Shown: positions 1-7,435, numbered from the stretch's first letter. The stretch: 13,343 bases of DNA from Paraneptunicella sp964228975 (GCA_964228975.1 CAXRCC010000290.1:1-13343); one strand, 5' to 3'. Numbers and translations: made by a program. The notes: generated from the letters alone by a model not told the origin.

Positions 1-30
1 ATAAAGATGGGCTGTAGTCACGTTGGGCTC

Positions 31-59
31 TTGAGGTTAATGTGAACGAGAAATATTTT
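31..59 (+). promoter_or_regulatory. candidate sigma-70 promoter of the TIR-like gene
   Basis: TTGAGG (31-36) and TATTTT (54-59) are separated by exactly 17 bases. Each box matches its consensus at 4 of 6 positions. This would give a leader of roughly 140 bases before the GTG start at 209. An AT-rich stretch near 128-140 could hold an alternative -10 element. This rests on pattern matching only. Confidence 0.3.
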
Positions 60-194
60 TCATTATACCCACTTGAGTAAACAAAGAGGATTGGAAAAAA
101 CCGTTTGCTTACTGATTTTAGACAATACTTAATTATATTTATGTGCTTTGCAGCTCGTAAAAGAAGCCATTATCATCGGGGCAAAACGCAATAT

Positions 195-199
195 AAGGA
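195..199 (+). promoter_or_regulatory. ribosome-binding site deciding the GTG start at 209
   Basis: AAGGA lies 9 bases before the GTG at 209-211. No ATG is suitably placed in this frame, so this Shine-Dalgarno sequence supports a GTG start for the TIR-like protein. Confidence 0.7.
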
Positions 200-208
200 T
201 ATTTAATC

Positions 209-742
209 GTGAGTACCTCTGTATTTTTAAGCTACCCCAAGCCTTATAACGACCAACAAAAAATGTTCGTTGATAACCTATCTCAGTATCTGTCTGAAAG
301 TGGTTTTAAACCCAGAACTTTAGGCGTAACAGACTACGACATGGATGCGCCACTTAAAGCCATTCGCAGGTTAATGCTTGAATCAAATGGATTAATCACC
401 ATTGCGTTTAGACGTACTTTTATTCAGGAAGGTATCACTAAGCCGACTTCAAGAGAAGAAACTGAAATTCACCAAAAATGGCTAACCAGCCCCTATAGCC
501 ACATAGAGCCTGCAATGGCATTTCAAATCGGGCTCCCTGTGCTTATCTTAAGAGAACAGGGGGTAATGCAAGATGGTATTTTAGAAAAAGGCGTGTTGGG
601 CACATACATGCCTGAATTCGATTTAAATTTATCCACCGCTGACTACCTGTCGTCTAACGAATGGCGGCAAATGGCAGGACAGTGGGAAGGGAAAGTACGT
701 GCGGTTTCTGAGAACAAAGGCAATCCGCCAAGGCTATATTAG
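209..742 (+). CDS. small TIR/nucleoside 2-deoxyribosyltransferase-like fold protein, function unknown
   Basis: This is a complete 177-residue soluble protein with no signal peptide or membrane segment. It begins with a hydrophobic strand and small loop (VFLSYPKPYN, residues 5-14), as in TIR and related Rossmannoid folds. It then shows a predicted helix, TLGVTDYD (37-44), a strand-like segment GLITIAF (61-67) and YSHIEPAMAFQIGLPVLIL (96-114). In TIR and NDT families a glutamate in the equivalent helix is catalytic, cleaving NAD or nucleosides. E100 is the candidate here. The TIR/NDT assignment is an inference from these motifs, and no activity is shown. It has its own leader and terminator and no recognisable defence partner (no SMODS/CD-NTase, Thoeris ThsB/ThsA or Argonaute gene) within view. 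What lies to its left is unseen. It could equally be a housekeeping nucleotide-processing or NAD-metabolism protein. I am confident the gene is real and only moderately confident of the fold. Confidence 0.8.
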   Translation: MSTSVFLSYPKPYNDQQKMFVDNLSQYLSESGFKPRTLGVTDYDMDAPLKAIRRLMLESNGLITIAFRRTFIQEGITKPTSREETEIHQKWLTSPYSHIEPAMAFQIGLPVLILREQGVMQDGILEKGVLGTYMPEFDLNLSTADYLSSNEWRQMAGQWEGKVRAVSENKGNPPRLY

Positions 743-744
743 TA

Positions 745-779
745 AAAAAGCACGTTACCTCTTCAATAACGTGCTTTTT
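745..779. terminator. bidirectional rho-independent terminator between convergent genes
   Basis: Arms AAAAAGCACGTTA (745-757) and TAACGTGCTTTTT (767-779) form a perfect 13-bp stem with a 9-base loop. The stem ends in an A-tract on one side and a T-tract on the other, so it works in both directions. It lies 2 bases after the TIR-like stop on the plus strand and 29 bases beyond the LolA-like stop on the minus strand. Confidence 0.92.
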
Positions 780-808
780 GTTACGAGTTCGATTGTTTGA
801 TAGAGCGC

Positions 809-1618
809 TTAACGAGCACGCTTCAATGCATTTTTGTTGAAGTCATTCTCAGACAACCCTGTTTGGAATTGGTTGTTTTTCCAAATCATCGTTGTGCTTT
901 TCCCTGTTTGCTTGTTTTCCATATCCATTCGGTCTGCACGCCAGTATTTATCCATGTATTGCTGGTAGCCAGTCAGCGTAAGCACTTTGAGTAATGTATC
1001 TTTTCGGTCGTAATACTCGATTTTACGCGCCTGATACATCTCTTTATCAATCCACTGTAGTTGGCGTGTATAACCTGAATTTTCGTACTGAGGATAATAC
1101 TCAACCACGAAACATTCACTGCTCTCACCACACGCTTCTTCACCAATAAACTTGTACGTGTACTTATCGACTTCCTGTGAGCTGATATCTTCGTAAGCAA
1201 ATTCGCTGCCCATAAACGGACCTGATTTGTTAGCAGACGACACGCGCTTAACACGCTTTAACGCAGGTAAATACAACCATTGATCATCCGGCACACGAGA
1301 ATGAGTAAAACTTAAAAAGGCTGTTTTTTTCACGTCTCTTGGCTGATCGAAAATCGTTAACGATTTATCGCCATCACCCGTGACTTCCAGCTGAAAATTA
1401 CGCATTTTTCTGACGTTTTCTTTGCCGGCGGCATTACGAAGAATCATCTCCATATCAACCGTTCTGTCTACCCAGCCCATATCTCGCTTATCCATTTCAA
1501 CCGCGATTTCCATGCCTTTTTCTTCTGGCGACATGGCGAATACAGAAGCTGACATAACAAGACTCATTCCAGATAAAACGCCCGCTAAACGTCCTGTTAA
1601 AGATAACTTTTTAAACAT
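809..1618 (-). CDS. LolA-like periplasmic protein (outer membrane lipoprotein-sorting protein family)
   Basis: 269 residues from an ATG at 1618. An in-frame TTG 18 bases upstream overlaps the Shine-Dalgarno sequence and is rejected. Residues 1-28 form a Sec signal peptide (MFKK, hydrophobic core, cleavage after SVFA). The mature part has the family signature WLYLPALKRVKRV (114-126) followed by GPFMGSEFAYEDI (133-145), typical of the LolA-like 'outer membrane lipoprotein-sorting' family. That family is thought to adopt a half-open beta-barrel that binds acyl chains. C163 and C169 could form a disulfide. The gene follows the RND transporter by 25 bases on the same strand, so the two are almost certainly co-transcribed. 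Such pairs are common in marine gammaproteobacteria. I infer that the protein accepts or helps move a lipid or hydrophobe handled by the transporter through the periplasm. The ligand is not evident. Confidence 0.9.
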   Translation of the reverse strand: MFKKLSLTGRLAGVLSGMSLVMSASVFAMSPEEKGMEIAVEMDKRDMGWVDRTVDMEMILRNAAGKENVRKMRNFQLEVTGDGDKSLTIFDQPRDVKKTAFLSFTHSRVPDDQWLYLPALKRVKRVSSANKSGPFMGSEFAYEDISSQEVDKYTYKFIGEEACGESSECFVVEYYPQYENSGYTRQLQWIDKEMYQARKIEYYDRKDTLLKVLTLTGYQQYMDKYWRADRMDMENKQTGKSTTMIWKNNQFQTGLSENDFNKNALKRAR

Positions 1619-1626
1619 AATAAAAA

Positions 1627-1633
1627 TCTCCTT
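1627..1633 (-). promoter_or_regulatory. strong ribosome-binding site of the LolA-like gene
   Basis: AAGGAGA on the minus strand lies 8 bases before the ATG at 1618. It decides against the longer TTG start at 1636, whose first codons are this Shine-Dalgarno sequence itself. Confidence 0.85.
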
Positions 1634-1643
1634 CAAATAGCCG

Positions 1644-4013
1644 TTACGCTTGGCTTTGATTTAACTCGGGCTTTGCCGTGCTTGCGACCTGAGTGTCTTC
1701 GGTTTTATTCAACTTGCGATCAAGCTTCATGAGTAGCGGCGGCAAGAATAGGAAGTCTGCTGCCAGCGCAATGGCGATGGTTACAGCCGTTAGCGTTGCC
1801 ATATCACCGTTCATTCTAAAAGTGGATAAGCTCAATACGGCAAAACCCGCCACTAACGCAAGGGAGGTAAACCACAAGGCTTTACCTACGGTAGAGAAGG
1901 CATAACGTACCGCTTCTTCTGGTGGTAAGCCTTGTTCACGGCGAGCGCGTAGGTACTTACTTAAGAAATGAACCGTGTCATCAACAACAATCCCCATGGT
2001 CACGCCTGCTACCGTTGCCAAACCCATACCCACTTCACCGACTAATAAGCCCCACAAGCCAAAGCCCATGATGCTCGGGATCAAGTTAGGAATGAGGCTA
2101 AGTGCGCCAATTTTGGCTGAACGGAATGCAAAAATGAGTAAGATTGAAATCAACACTAATGCAAACGCAGTACCACCTAAACTCCCCACAATATTGCTCA
2201 CACCAATGTGAGAGAACATGATGCTGTTACCCGTACCAGGGCCCGCAATTTGTGGAGCATTTTCCGCAAGCCATGCTTGTGCGCGCGCTTCCAGTGCAAG
2301 GGTTTCTTGAATAGTGATGTCGTGAGTAATCGCTGTTACACGAGAAGACGACTTCTCAATATCAACCATATTGTTCAAATCCAAACCGTAAGGCACTGAC
2401 ATTTCATAAAGCAAAATGTACTGTGCGGCTTCTTCACGGTTATCTGGGATGCGATGATAAGCCGGATCATCGCCATGCATGTTCTTATTTAGGCGCGATA
2501 CGATGTCGGTAAGGCCATTCACTTGCACCACTTCAGGCTGAGTGCGATACCAATCAATAAACGCTTTTAAGTGACTTAAATATTCTGGGTCTGCAATGCC
2601 GTCTGGGCCGTCTGCTTTGATGGAGTAGTCGATACGATAGAAGCCCGTTAAATTATCTGACATATAATCACTGGCTTGTCTGAAGGCTAACGATTCATCG
2701 AAATACTGTACCCATTCATCATTCAGCTCGTTTCGCGGCAAGAAAGAGGCAATCGCAATAAATACCGCAACCCCGCCCCACAACAACTTATTCTGATTAC
2801 CAATCACAAAATCGGCTAACTTGTTCATGTAGTTTTTCGACTCTGCTTGTGGCTTAGGCTGCTTCATCGGCAGCGCCATCATCAATGCAGGTAAGAAGGT
2901 TAATGATAAAATGAAAGACACCACCACACCCATAGAAATGATATTGCCCAAATCGTGGAATGGCGGCGCTTCACTGAAGTTCATCGTTAAGAAGCCAAGT
3001 GTGGTGGTTAAGCTCACCAGAAATACAGGCTGAAAGTTAATACGCATACTCTCCGCCATAGCTTCGCGTTTGGCTAGCCCCTGTCGCATAAACTCAACAA
3101 AACTCACCAGAATATGCACGGCGTTAGCAATGGCGAGTGTGGTAATGATTGTGGGCGCGGACGCTGAAACCGCGGTTAGCTCAATGCCCATCCACGCAGC
3201 TAGCCCCATGGCAGAGGCAATTGAGAAGGTGAATACCCAAAACACCGCAAAGGCCGCTGTCCATCCTTTCATTAATAAGCCAACGCTTAAAATAAACATA
3301 AGGAACACCAACGGCATCAGCGTAGCGGAGTCCGTTTGCGATGATTCACTAAAGGCTGTGTTAAGCATCACTAAGCCTGTTAGATGCACTTCCATATCAG
3401 GGTTTTCTGCTTTGATACGGCTAATCATGTCTCGCGCATAAGCGACCGTTGCCATCTCAGCGGCAGTTTTATCCGCGCCTTCAGGCAATTTAATGGTAAC
3501 GTTAATGCCAGTGACGTGCGCTTTATCGGAAATAAGACGCTTAAGTAAGAAAGGTTCAGCGAGCGCCACATCGCGTACTCGCGTTAAATCTGCATCGCTA
3601 AGCGACCCTGCATTTTTCACTAAATCTTCAATGATGACATCGTCTTCAATCGCATAAGAATGCTGGAAGTTAGTCACCGAGTTAACACGAGTCGAATTAG
3701 GGATTTGCCATGCTTCATTGGTGTACTTTTCCACCACAGCAAGGGTTTCGCGAGTGAACACATTGCCATCTTTTGGACCCAGCACGATAAAGACATTCTC
3801 GTCCCTGCCGCTATAGGTGTTTTCCATGTGCTCTAAGTTGAGTAATTGCGGGTTGTCATGTTTGAAAAACACGCGATTATCGGGATTAAAAACGGTGTGT
3901 TTCGCGCCCATTGCCGCCAGTACGACGAGCACGACAGATAGCAAAATGACTGACCACTTGTTGTTCAGTATCAGGTTGCTAAATTTTGTTACGAGAGTAT
4001 CTTGTTCAGCCAC
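1644..4013 (-). CDS. RND-superfamily (MMPL/HAE3 type) inner-membrane transporter
   Basis: 789 residues from a GTG at 4013. A longer open frame reaches 4154 but its extra 47 residues look non-coding, and a GGAGT sequence sits just before the GTG. The layout is the duplicated RND plan. TM1 is at about 21-38 and a first periplasmic domain at about 39-228. A five-to-six-helix bundle (about 232-382) is followed by TM7 at about 408-424, a second periplasmic domain (about 425-608) and a second bundle (about 610-765). The TM10 motif GIVVDDTVHF (674-683) carries the paired aspartates typical of MMPL proton relays. The length is that of the HAE3/MMPL group, without the larger domains of AcrB-type pumps. 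Members move lipids, hopanoids or hydrophobic drugs using proton motive force. With the LolA-like partner and a divergent TetR regulator, an envelope-lipid or hydrophobe exporter is the best inference, substrate unknown. Confidence 0.93.
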   Translation of the reverse strand: MAEQDTLVTKFSNLILNNKWSVILLSVVLVVLAAMGAKHTVFNPDNRVFFKHDNPQLLNLEHMENTYSGRDENVFIVLGPKDGNVFTRETLAVVEKYTNEAWQIPNSTRVNSVTNFQHSYAIEDDVIIEDLVKNAGSLSDADLTRVRDVALAEPFLLKRLISDKAHVTGINVTIKLPEGADKTAAEMATVAYARDMISRIKAENPDMEVHLTGLVMLNTAFSESSQTDSATLMPLVFLMFILSVGLLMKGWTAAFAVFWVFTFSIASAMGLAAWMGIELTAVSASAPTIITTLAIANAVHILVSFVEFMRQGLAKREAMAESMRINFQPVFLVSLTTTLGFLTMNFSEAPPFHDLGNIISMGVVVSFILSLTFLPALMMALPMKQPKPQAESKNYMNKLADFVIGNQNKLLWGGVAVFIAIASFLPRNELNDEWVQYFDESLAFRQASDYMSDNLTGFYRIDYSIKADGPDGIADPEYLSHLKAFIDWYRTQPEVVQVNGLTDIVSRLNKNMHGDDPAYHRIPDNREEAAQYILLYEMSVPYGLDLNNMVDIEKSSSRVTAITHDITIQETLALEARAQAWLAENAPQIAGPGTGNSIMFSHIGVSNIVGSLGGTAFALVLISILLIFAFRSAKIGALSLIPNLIPSIMGFGLWGLLVGEVGMGLATVAGVTMGIVVDDTVHFLSKYLRARREQGLPPEEAVRYAFSTVGKALWFTSLALVAGFAVLSLSTFRMNGDMATLTAVTIAIALAADFLFLPPLLMKLDRKLNKTEDTQVASTAKPELNQSQA

Positions 4014-4020
4014 TTTAGTT

Positions 4021-4025
4021 ACTCC
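4021..4025 (-). promoter_or_regulatory. ribosome-binding site fixing the GTG start of the RND transporter
   Basis: GGAGT on the minus strand is followed by 7 bases and then GTG (4013-4011), giving a protein that begins with Met-Ala-Glu-Gln-Asp. This spacing is good, and the start agrees with where TM1 begins in the family. Confidence 0.7.
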
Positions 4026-4155
4026 AATGATAAGTAGACTTTGAATTTTAAGGCGGTTAATTCTGAGATCACCTGTCCAAAGAGGTAGGTTGACATTCCT
4101 CTTCAATGTGATTTTCAGCCGTTTTTCGTCTGCTTTTGTTTGGTCAATTAACAAT

Positions 4156-4204
4156 CAGGTTGACGTATTCAGCCTGAAATTCACACGGGTTGACGCCGTG
4201 TCAA
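4156..4204. promoter_or_regulatory. candidate TetR operators in the divergent promoter region
   Basis: Two inverted repeats lie side by side in the 211-base gap between the RND and TetR starts. The first is CAGGTTGA-N5-TCAGCCTG (4156-4176; 7 of 8 arm positions pair). The second is TTGAC-N5-GTCAA (4190-4204; perfect). Both arise from the word GGTTGAC, which occurs a third time at 4088-4094. The equal 5-base spacers and the location immediately before tetR fit autoregulation plus repression of the divergent operon. Any TTGAC could also be a -35 box, so operator and promoter may overlap. This is inferred, not tested. Confidence 0.45.
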
Positions 4205-4224
4205 GTTATGGTAAGCTTTACATC

Positions 4225-4821
4225 ATGTCAAGTGAAAATATCGAGAAGTTAAACACCCGAACTCGCATCCTGGCTTCTACTTGGAAGTTGATGGAAGAAA
4301 GGTTGGGTATCAACGTAAAAATGAGTGACATCGCTAAAGACGTGGGCATTTCGCGTCAGGCGGTGTATTTGCACTTTGCCTCCAGAACCGAACTGATGCT
4401 CGCCACAGTTCAATACGTTGACGAAATCAAAAACGTTAACGAACGTATTGTTCAAATCCTACAAGCCCAAAATGCACGTGAGCAACTCGAAGCGTTTATG
4501 CAATTTTGGGGCAACTACATTCCTGAAATTCATGGCCTGGCTAAAGCCCTACTCAACACCCGAGACACCGATGAAGCCGCTGCCTCAGCATGGGATAGTT
4601 GCATGGCTCACTTGTGGGGAATGAGTCAAAAAGTGGTGGAGTCGTTACATGAAGAGGGGTTGCTTGTAGAGCACTTACAGCCGGAACCCGCAGCAGAGCT
4701 GTTTTGGGCGTTGGTGTCGATTCAAAATTGGGAGCAATTAATTCGTGATTGCAATTGGAGTACCGAGCAATATATCGAGCAAATGACACACATGTTAAAG
4801 CGAACTTTTATTCGTGAATAA
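4225..4821 (+). CDS. TetR/AcrR-family transcriptional regulator
   Basis: 198 residues from an ATG at 4225. The frame is open upstream to 4090, but that extension has no TetR homology and covers the candidate operators. The HTH is at residues 31-58: VKMSDIAKDVGISRQAVYLH, followed by FASRTELM, a classic TetR recognition-helix end. The all-helical remainder (about 60-198) would be the ligand-binding and dimerisation domain, with a WGNYIPEIHGLAKALL segment and several tryptophans. It is transcribed divergently from the RND/LolA-like operon, the standard position for a local repressor of a transporter. An inducer that is also the transporter substrate is likely, identity unknown. No strong Shine-Dalgarno precedes the ATG (GGTAAG at 4210-4215 is the best), so expression may be low, as is usual for repressors. 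Confidence 0.9.
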   Translation: MSSENIEKLNTRTRILASTWKLMEERLGINVKMSDIAKDVGISRQAVYLHFASRTELMLATVQYVDEIKNVNERIVQILQAQNAREQLEAFMQFWGNYIPEIHGLAKALLNTRDTDEAAASAWDSCMAHLWGMSQKVVESLHEEGLLVEHLQPEPAAELFWALVSIQNWEQLIRDCNWSTEQYIEQMTHMLKRTFIRE

Positions 4822-4857
4822 CGCAGCATATGGTCGTTTTCTCGCCTTGCCTTTCAA

Positions 4858-4912
4858 AAGCATCGCAACAAGTCACCTAAACATAATGCTTATCGTTCAG
4901 GACGCGATGCTT
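4858..4912. repeat. inverted repeat at the TetR/histidine kinase convergent junction
   Basis: AAGCATCGC (4858-4866) and GCGATGCTT (4904-4912) are perfect 9-base arms with a 37-base loop. The right arm reaches into the minus-strand stop codon of the histidine kinase (TAA read from 4913 to 4911). There is no T-run beside the stem, so it is not a textbook rho-independent terminator. Inside the loop, ATGCTTATCGT (4886-4896) nearly repeats ATGCTTAGCGT (4907-4917), which allows an alternative shorter pairing of the left arm with 4886-4891. It may block or stabilise 3' ends of both transcripts. Confidence 0.5.
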
Positions 4913-6284
4913 AGCGTGACAACGTTAATGGCAGCAAAATAGAAAAGCGTACGCCTTCGTTTTCAACCGAGCTAACGCTTATTTTGCCCGCCATTTTCTG
5001 CGACACAATGTTGTACACAATCGATAGCCCAAGCCCTGTTCCCCCTTGGCTTCGATTGGTCGTATAGAAGGGCTCGAATATCTGCTTCAAATTAGCTTGA
5101 TTAATCCCTTTGCCATTGTCAGAAAATTCAATCTGCGCTTTGCCCTCAATAGCGTTAACTTTCACCGTCACCACGCGCGGCTTTGTATCGCCATCCACAA
5201 AAGCATGGGTCGTGGTATTCGTCACTAAATTTGTCATGATTTGCGCCAACAGGCCCGGATAGGTGGTCATGTTCACTTCTGAACCGAATTGCACAACCAA
5301 ATCAATGCACTTTTCTTTTAACAGCGGAGAGAGCGTATTGAGCACATGCGAAAGGTAGTCGTTAAGTTCAATCTCTTCCAAGCGCAGGCTGGTTTGGTCT
5401 ACAGAGGTTTGTTTAAAGTCGTGAATAAGCTGCGCCGCTCTATTCAAATTATTGGATGCTAACAATAAAGCATCCTCTTCCGTTTGCAGTGAACTGAGCA
5501 ATTCCGACTTGCTTAGGCCATTTGAATCCAACGATTTAAGCAGTTGCTTGTTCTGCTCCATACACACGCTAATCGAGGTAATCGCAACACCAAGCGGTGT
5601 GTTAACTTCATGAGCAACACCGGAAACCAAGCTGCCTAAAGCTGCCATTTTCTCACTTTCCACCAGCTGCTCTTGAGTGGATTTTAAATCCTCTACCGTT
5701 TGCTTTAACGCCGATGTTTGCTCATCAACCATTTGCTGAAGTTTTTGATTAATGTTTTGTAGCTCTTTTTCATACTGCTTACGCAAATACGCATTTAGCG
5801 CTCTGCCACTGAGCTCCGCCAAGGTGGAAACAAACACAATTTCATCGTCGGTCCAGCACTTGATTTCCTCCCCTTGATGTTCACAACAAATAATGCCGAC
5901 CATTTTCCCTTTATGACGAATAGGCACATCAAGCATCGATTTGATATTTAACGGGCGTAAATAAGACTCGGTGAACTCACTGGTTGCGCTATGGGTTTCG
6001 GCGTTGCTGGCAGCAATCACTCTTTCCATGTCCAGCGCTTTAAAATAATTGGGAAAGTCTTCGCGCAACAAAAACAGGCCTTCGTTATCCACCAATGCGC
6101 GTTTGTCTGCCAACACTTCACAGCTGATTCTGTCTCGCTGCACTTTCCACATACTGGCTCTTAAAATATTGAGCCCTTTGCAGCAATTGAGCACAATTTT
6201 TTCTCCAGCGATTCGCATGTCTCCACTGTCGATTTCTTCCGTTTTGCTCATTTCCAACAAAATAGCTTCTAACTCTTTTTGCAT
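4911..6284 (-). CDS. GAF-domain sensor histidine kinase, orphan
   Basis: 457 residues, cytosolic, without a signal peptide or membrane segment. The N-terminal GAF sensor (about 10-165) ends in the typical LDVPIRHKGKMVGIICCEH (118-136) and WTDDE. A coiled coil follows (about 168-212). The HisKA dimerisation domain contains SGVAHEVNTPLGVAI with phospho-acceptor H225. The HATPase domain shows the N box (QIMTNLVTN, N352), G1 box (DNGKGI, 389-394), F box (FEPFYTT, 403-409) and G2 box (GGTGLGLSIV, 414-423), all intact. It should autophosphorylate and pass phosphate to a response regulator, but neither neighbour is one, so the partner lies elsewhere. Several Cys residues in the GAF region (C34, C35, C55, C133, C134, C143) could matter for redox or ligand sensing, though that is speculative. 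The start at 6284 lacks a clear Shine-Dalgarno; Met12 is an alternative. A TATTAT box on the minus strand (6318-6313) could be its -10. Confidence 0.92.
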   Translation of the reverse strand: MQKELEAILLEMSKTEEIDSGDMRIAGEKIVLNCCKGLNILRASMWKVQRDRISCEVLADKRALVDNEGLFLLREDFPNYFKALDMERVIAASNAETHSATSEFTESYLRPLNIKSMLDVPIRHKGKMVGIICCEHQGEEIKCWTDDEIVFVSTLAELSGRALNAYLRKQYEKELQNINQKLQQMVDEQTSALKQTVEDLKSTQEQLVESEKMAALGSLVSGVAHEVNTPLGVAITSISVCMEQNKQLLKSLDSNGLSKSELLSSLQTEEDALLLASNNLNRAAQLIHDFKQTSVDQTSLRLEEIELNDYLSHVLNTLSPLLKEKCIDLVVQFGSEVNMTTYPGLLAQIMTNLVTNTTTHAFVDGDTKPRVVTVKVNAIEGKAQIEFSDNGKGINQANLKQIFEPFYTTNRSQGGTGLGLSIVYNIVSQKMAGKISVSSVENEGVRFSILLPLTLSR

Positions 6285-6490
6285 CTCGCCTACTGATTAA
6301 AGTTGACTCGGTATAATAAAAGCTTAGTTCATAAAACCCGTTTGCTGTTCGAATACGCCACTACAAAACGAGGAAGCATCCTATTTCGTAGGAATGACGT
6401 GATTTCGCTGGATTGATACAAATAAATGGACTCCAAGAATCGACTTCGTTATCTTCTAGTCACCTCCTTTTTATTTAGCGATTTTCCTTC
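6285..6490. other. divergent intergenic region between histidine kinase and metalloprotease
   Basis: The region contains GTATAATAAA (6311-6320), which offers TATAAT on the plus strand and TATTAT on the minus strand, so it may serve as overlapping -10 boxes for both genes. No convincing -35 box sits at the right distance on either side. TCCTA-TTTCG-TAGGA forms a small 5-bp hairpin near 6379-6393. An ATG-initiated frame beginning at 6426 overlaps the protease gene but looks non-coding. Confidence 0.3.
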
Positions 6491-7210
6491 TTGCTCAGGC
6501 GAAAAAGACCTTCAGGACGCATCATTCAAACCCTTCGCAAAACGTGGTTTGATATCGATATTCAAATTCAATTCAAAGAAATTCGTAGCTTGCGCATGCG
6601 AATTGATGCACAAGATGGCTTGGTCAAACTGTCGGCACCGTATCAACTCAGTGAGCAGCAGGTTTTCCAATTCGTTCAATCCAACCTTGTGTGGCTACAA
6701 CAAAAATTAAGCGAACTGAACCCAACGCCGCCTTTGCAGTACCTAACAGGGGAACAAGTGCCTCTTCTAGGAAAAATTCACACGCTTGAGGTGCAATCAG
6801 GCACAGCACACAAACGCGCGTGGATAACGGATGATAATCGAATTCAACTGCATACACCGGATAACGCTTCAACTGACGAAAAAATGAAGCTGCTCGATAC
6901 GCTATATCGCACCACTTTAAAGCAACACATGCCGGCTATGTTGCAGCAGTGGCAACCCATTGTGGGTAAAAGTGTGAACGATTGGGGCATTCGTAAAATG
7001 AAAACGCGCTGGGGCACTTGTAACATCACGGCTAAACGCGTTTGGTTAAGTTTGGCGCTGGCGGAAAAGCCCTTGCCCTGCATTGAATTTGTGTTGGTGC
7101 ATGAACTCGTGCATTTGCATGAGAAACACCACAACCAACGGTTTTATGATCTGATGACTCAATTCATGCCAGATTGGGAGGAAAGAGAGCAACTTTTATT
7201 GCGTTGTTAA
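6491..7210 (+). CDS. YgjP/DUF45-type M48-like zinc metalloprotease
   Basis: 239 residues if started at the TTG at 6491. Family signatures are clear. SLRMRID...VKLSAPYQLSEQQVFQFV (33-62) is the N-terminal RNA-binding-like/YgjP region. RWGTC (173-177) corresponds to the conserved WGSC element. HELVHLHEKHH (204-214) supplies zinc ligands H204 and H208 with catalytic E205, and H214 in the NH(S)-type position is the likely third ligand. F218 and Y219 complete the family's 'RFY/RFW' ending. The protein should be a soluble metallopeptidase of unknown substrate. The gene stands alone between the divergent kinase and a small gene. The start is uncertain: the frame is closed by a stop at 6476-6478, no ATG precedes the conserved region, and the TTG has no Shine-Dalgarno. 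An ATT at 6524 has AGGA 6 bases upstream and is an unusual alternative. Confidence 0.88.
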   Translation: MLRRKRPSGRIIQTLRKTWFDIDIQIQFKEIRSLRMRIDAQDGLVKLSAPYQLSEQQVFQFVQSNLVWLQQKLSELNPTPPLQYLTGEQVPLLGKIHTLEVQSGTAHKRAWITDDNRIQLHTPDNASTDEKMKLLDTLYRTTLKQHMPAMLQQWQPIVGKSVNDWGIRKMKTRWGTCNITAKRVWLSLALAEKPLPCIEFVLVHELVHLHEKHHNQRFYDLMTQFMPDWEEREQLLLRC

Positions 7211-7435
7211 CAGCAACAAGCCCACCTTCTTAGGCCTTTTCATTTTATTCAAAATATTAATTCTTCCACTTTTCAAACACTTTCGTAAATGTGAATAAAG
7301 TTAACGACTAAAGTCTTATGTTTAGCTGCGTGAAGCTAAGATATGGTTATTAACAAAGGGAGTGAAATCGGCCGATAGAAGAGAATAGGACAGCGCTTAT
7401 CAAGGCAGTTTTTTGATATTTTAAGAGGTGTTGTT
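7211..7435 (+). other. intergenic leader upstream of the small gene
   Basis: The stretch is AT-rich and has no open frame I would defend. TTAGCT-GCGTGA-AGCTAA (7322-7339) is a 6-bp hairpin in the probable 5' leader of the small gene. I see no T-tracted terminator after the protease gene, so read-through into the small gene is possible. No confident promoter boxes were found. Confidence 0.35.
7423..7430 (+). promoter_or_regulatory. ribosome-binding site of the 59-residue small gene
   Basis: AAGAGGTG ends 5 bases before the ATG at 7436. The purine core AAGAGG has 7 bases of spacing, close to the optimum. It is the main reason to accept this short frame as a gene. Confidence 0.65.

Noticed and set aside
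3070..3441. 123-residue plus-strand frame inside the RND gene
   Set aside because: It is antisense to a conserved transporter region, and its sequence is a by-product of the codon bias of the real gene.
4014..4154. 47-residue N-terminal extension of the RND transporter
   Set aside because: The extension covers promoter sequence. GTG at 4013 has a Shine-Dalgarno and the family begins shortly before TM1.
4090..4224. 45-residue N-terminal extension of the TetR regulator
   Set aside because: It covers the candidate operators and has no TetR homology. ATG at 4225 gives the normal family length.
4886..4917. Near-direct repeat ATGCTTATCGT / ATGCTTAGCGT as a separate element
   Set aside because: It is only 11 bases, 21 bases apart, and partly shares the inverted-repeat arm, so it is described with that hairpin.
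6426..6710. 94-residue plus-strand frame overlapping the metalloprotease start
   Set aside because: It overlaps the protease gene by about 220 bases in another frame and has no family features. It is only of interest as possible evidence for a frameshift at the protease 5' end.
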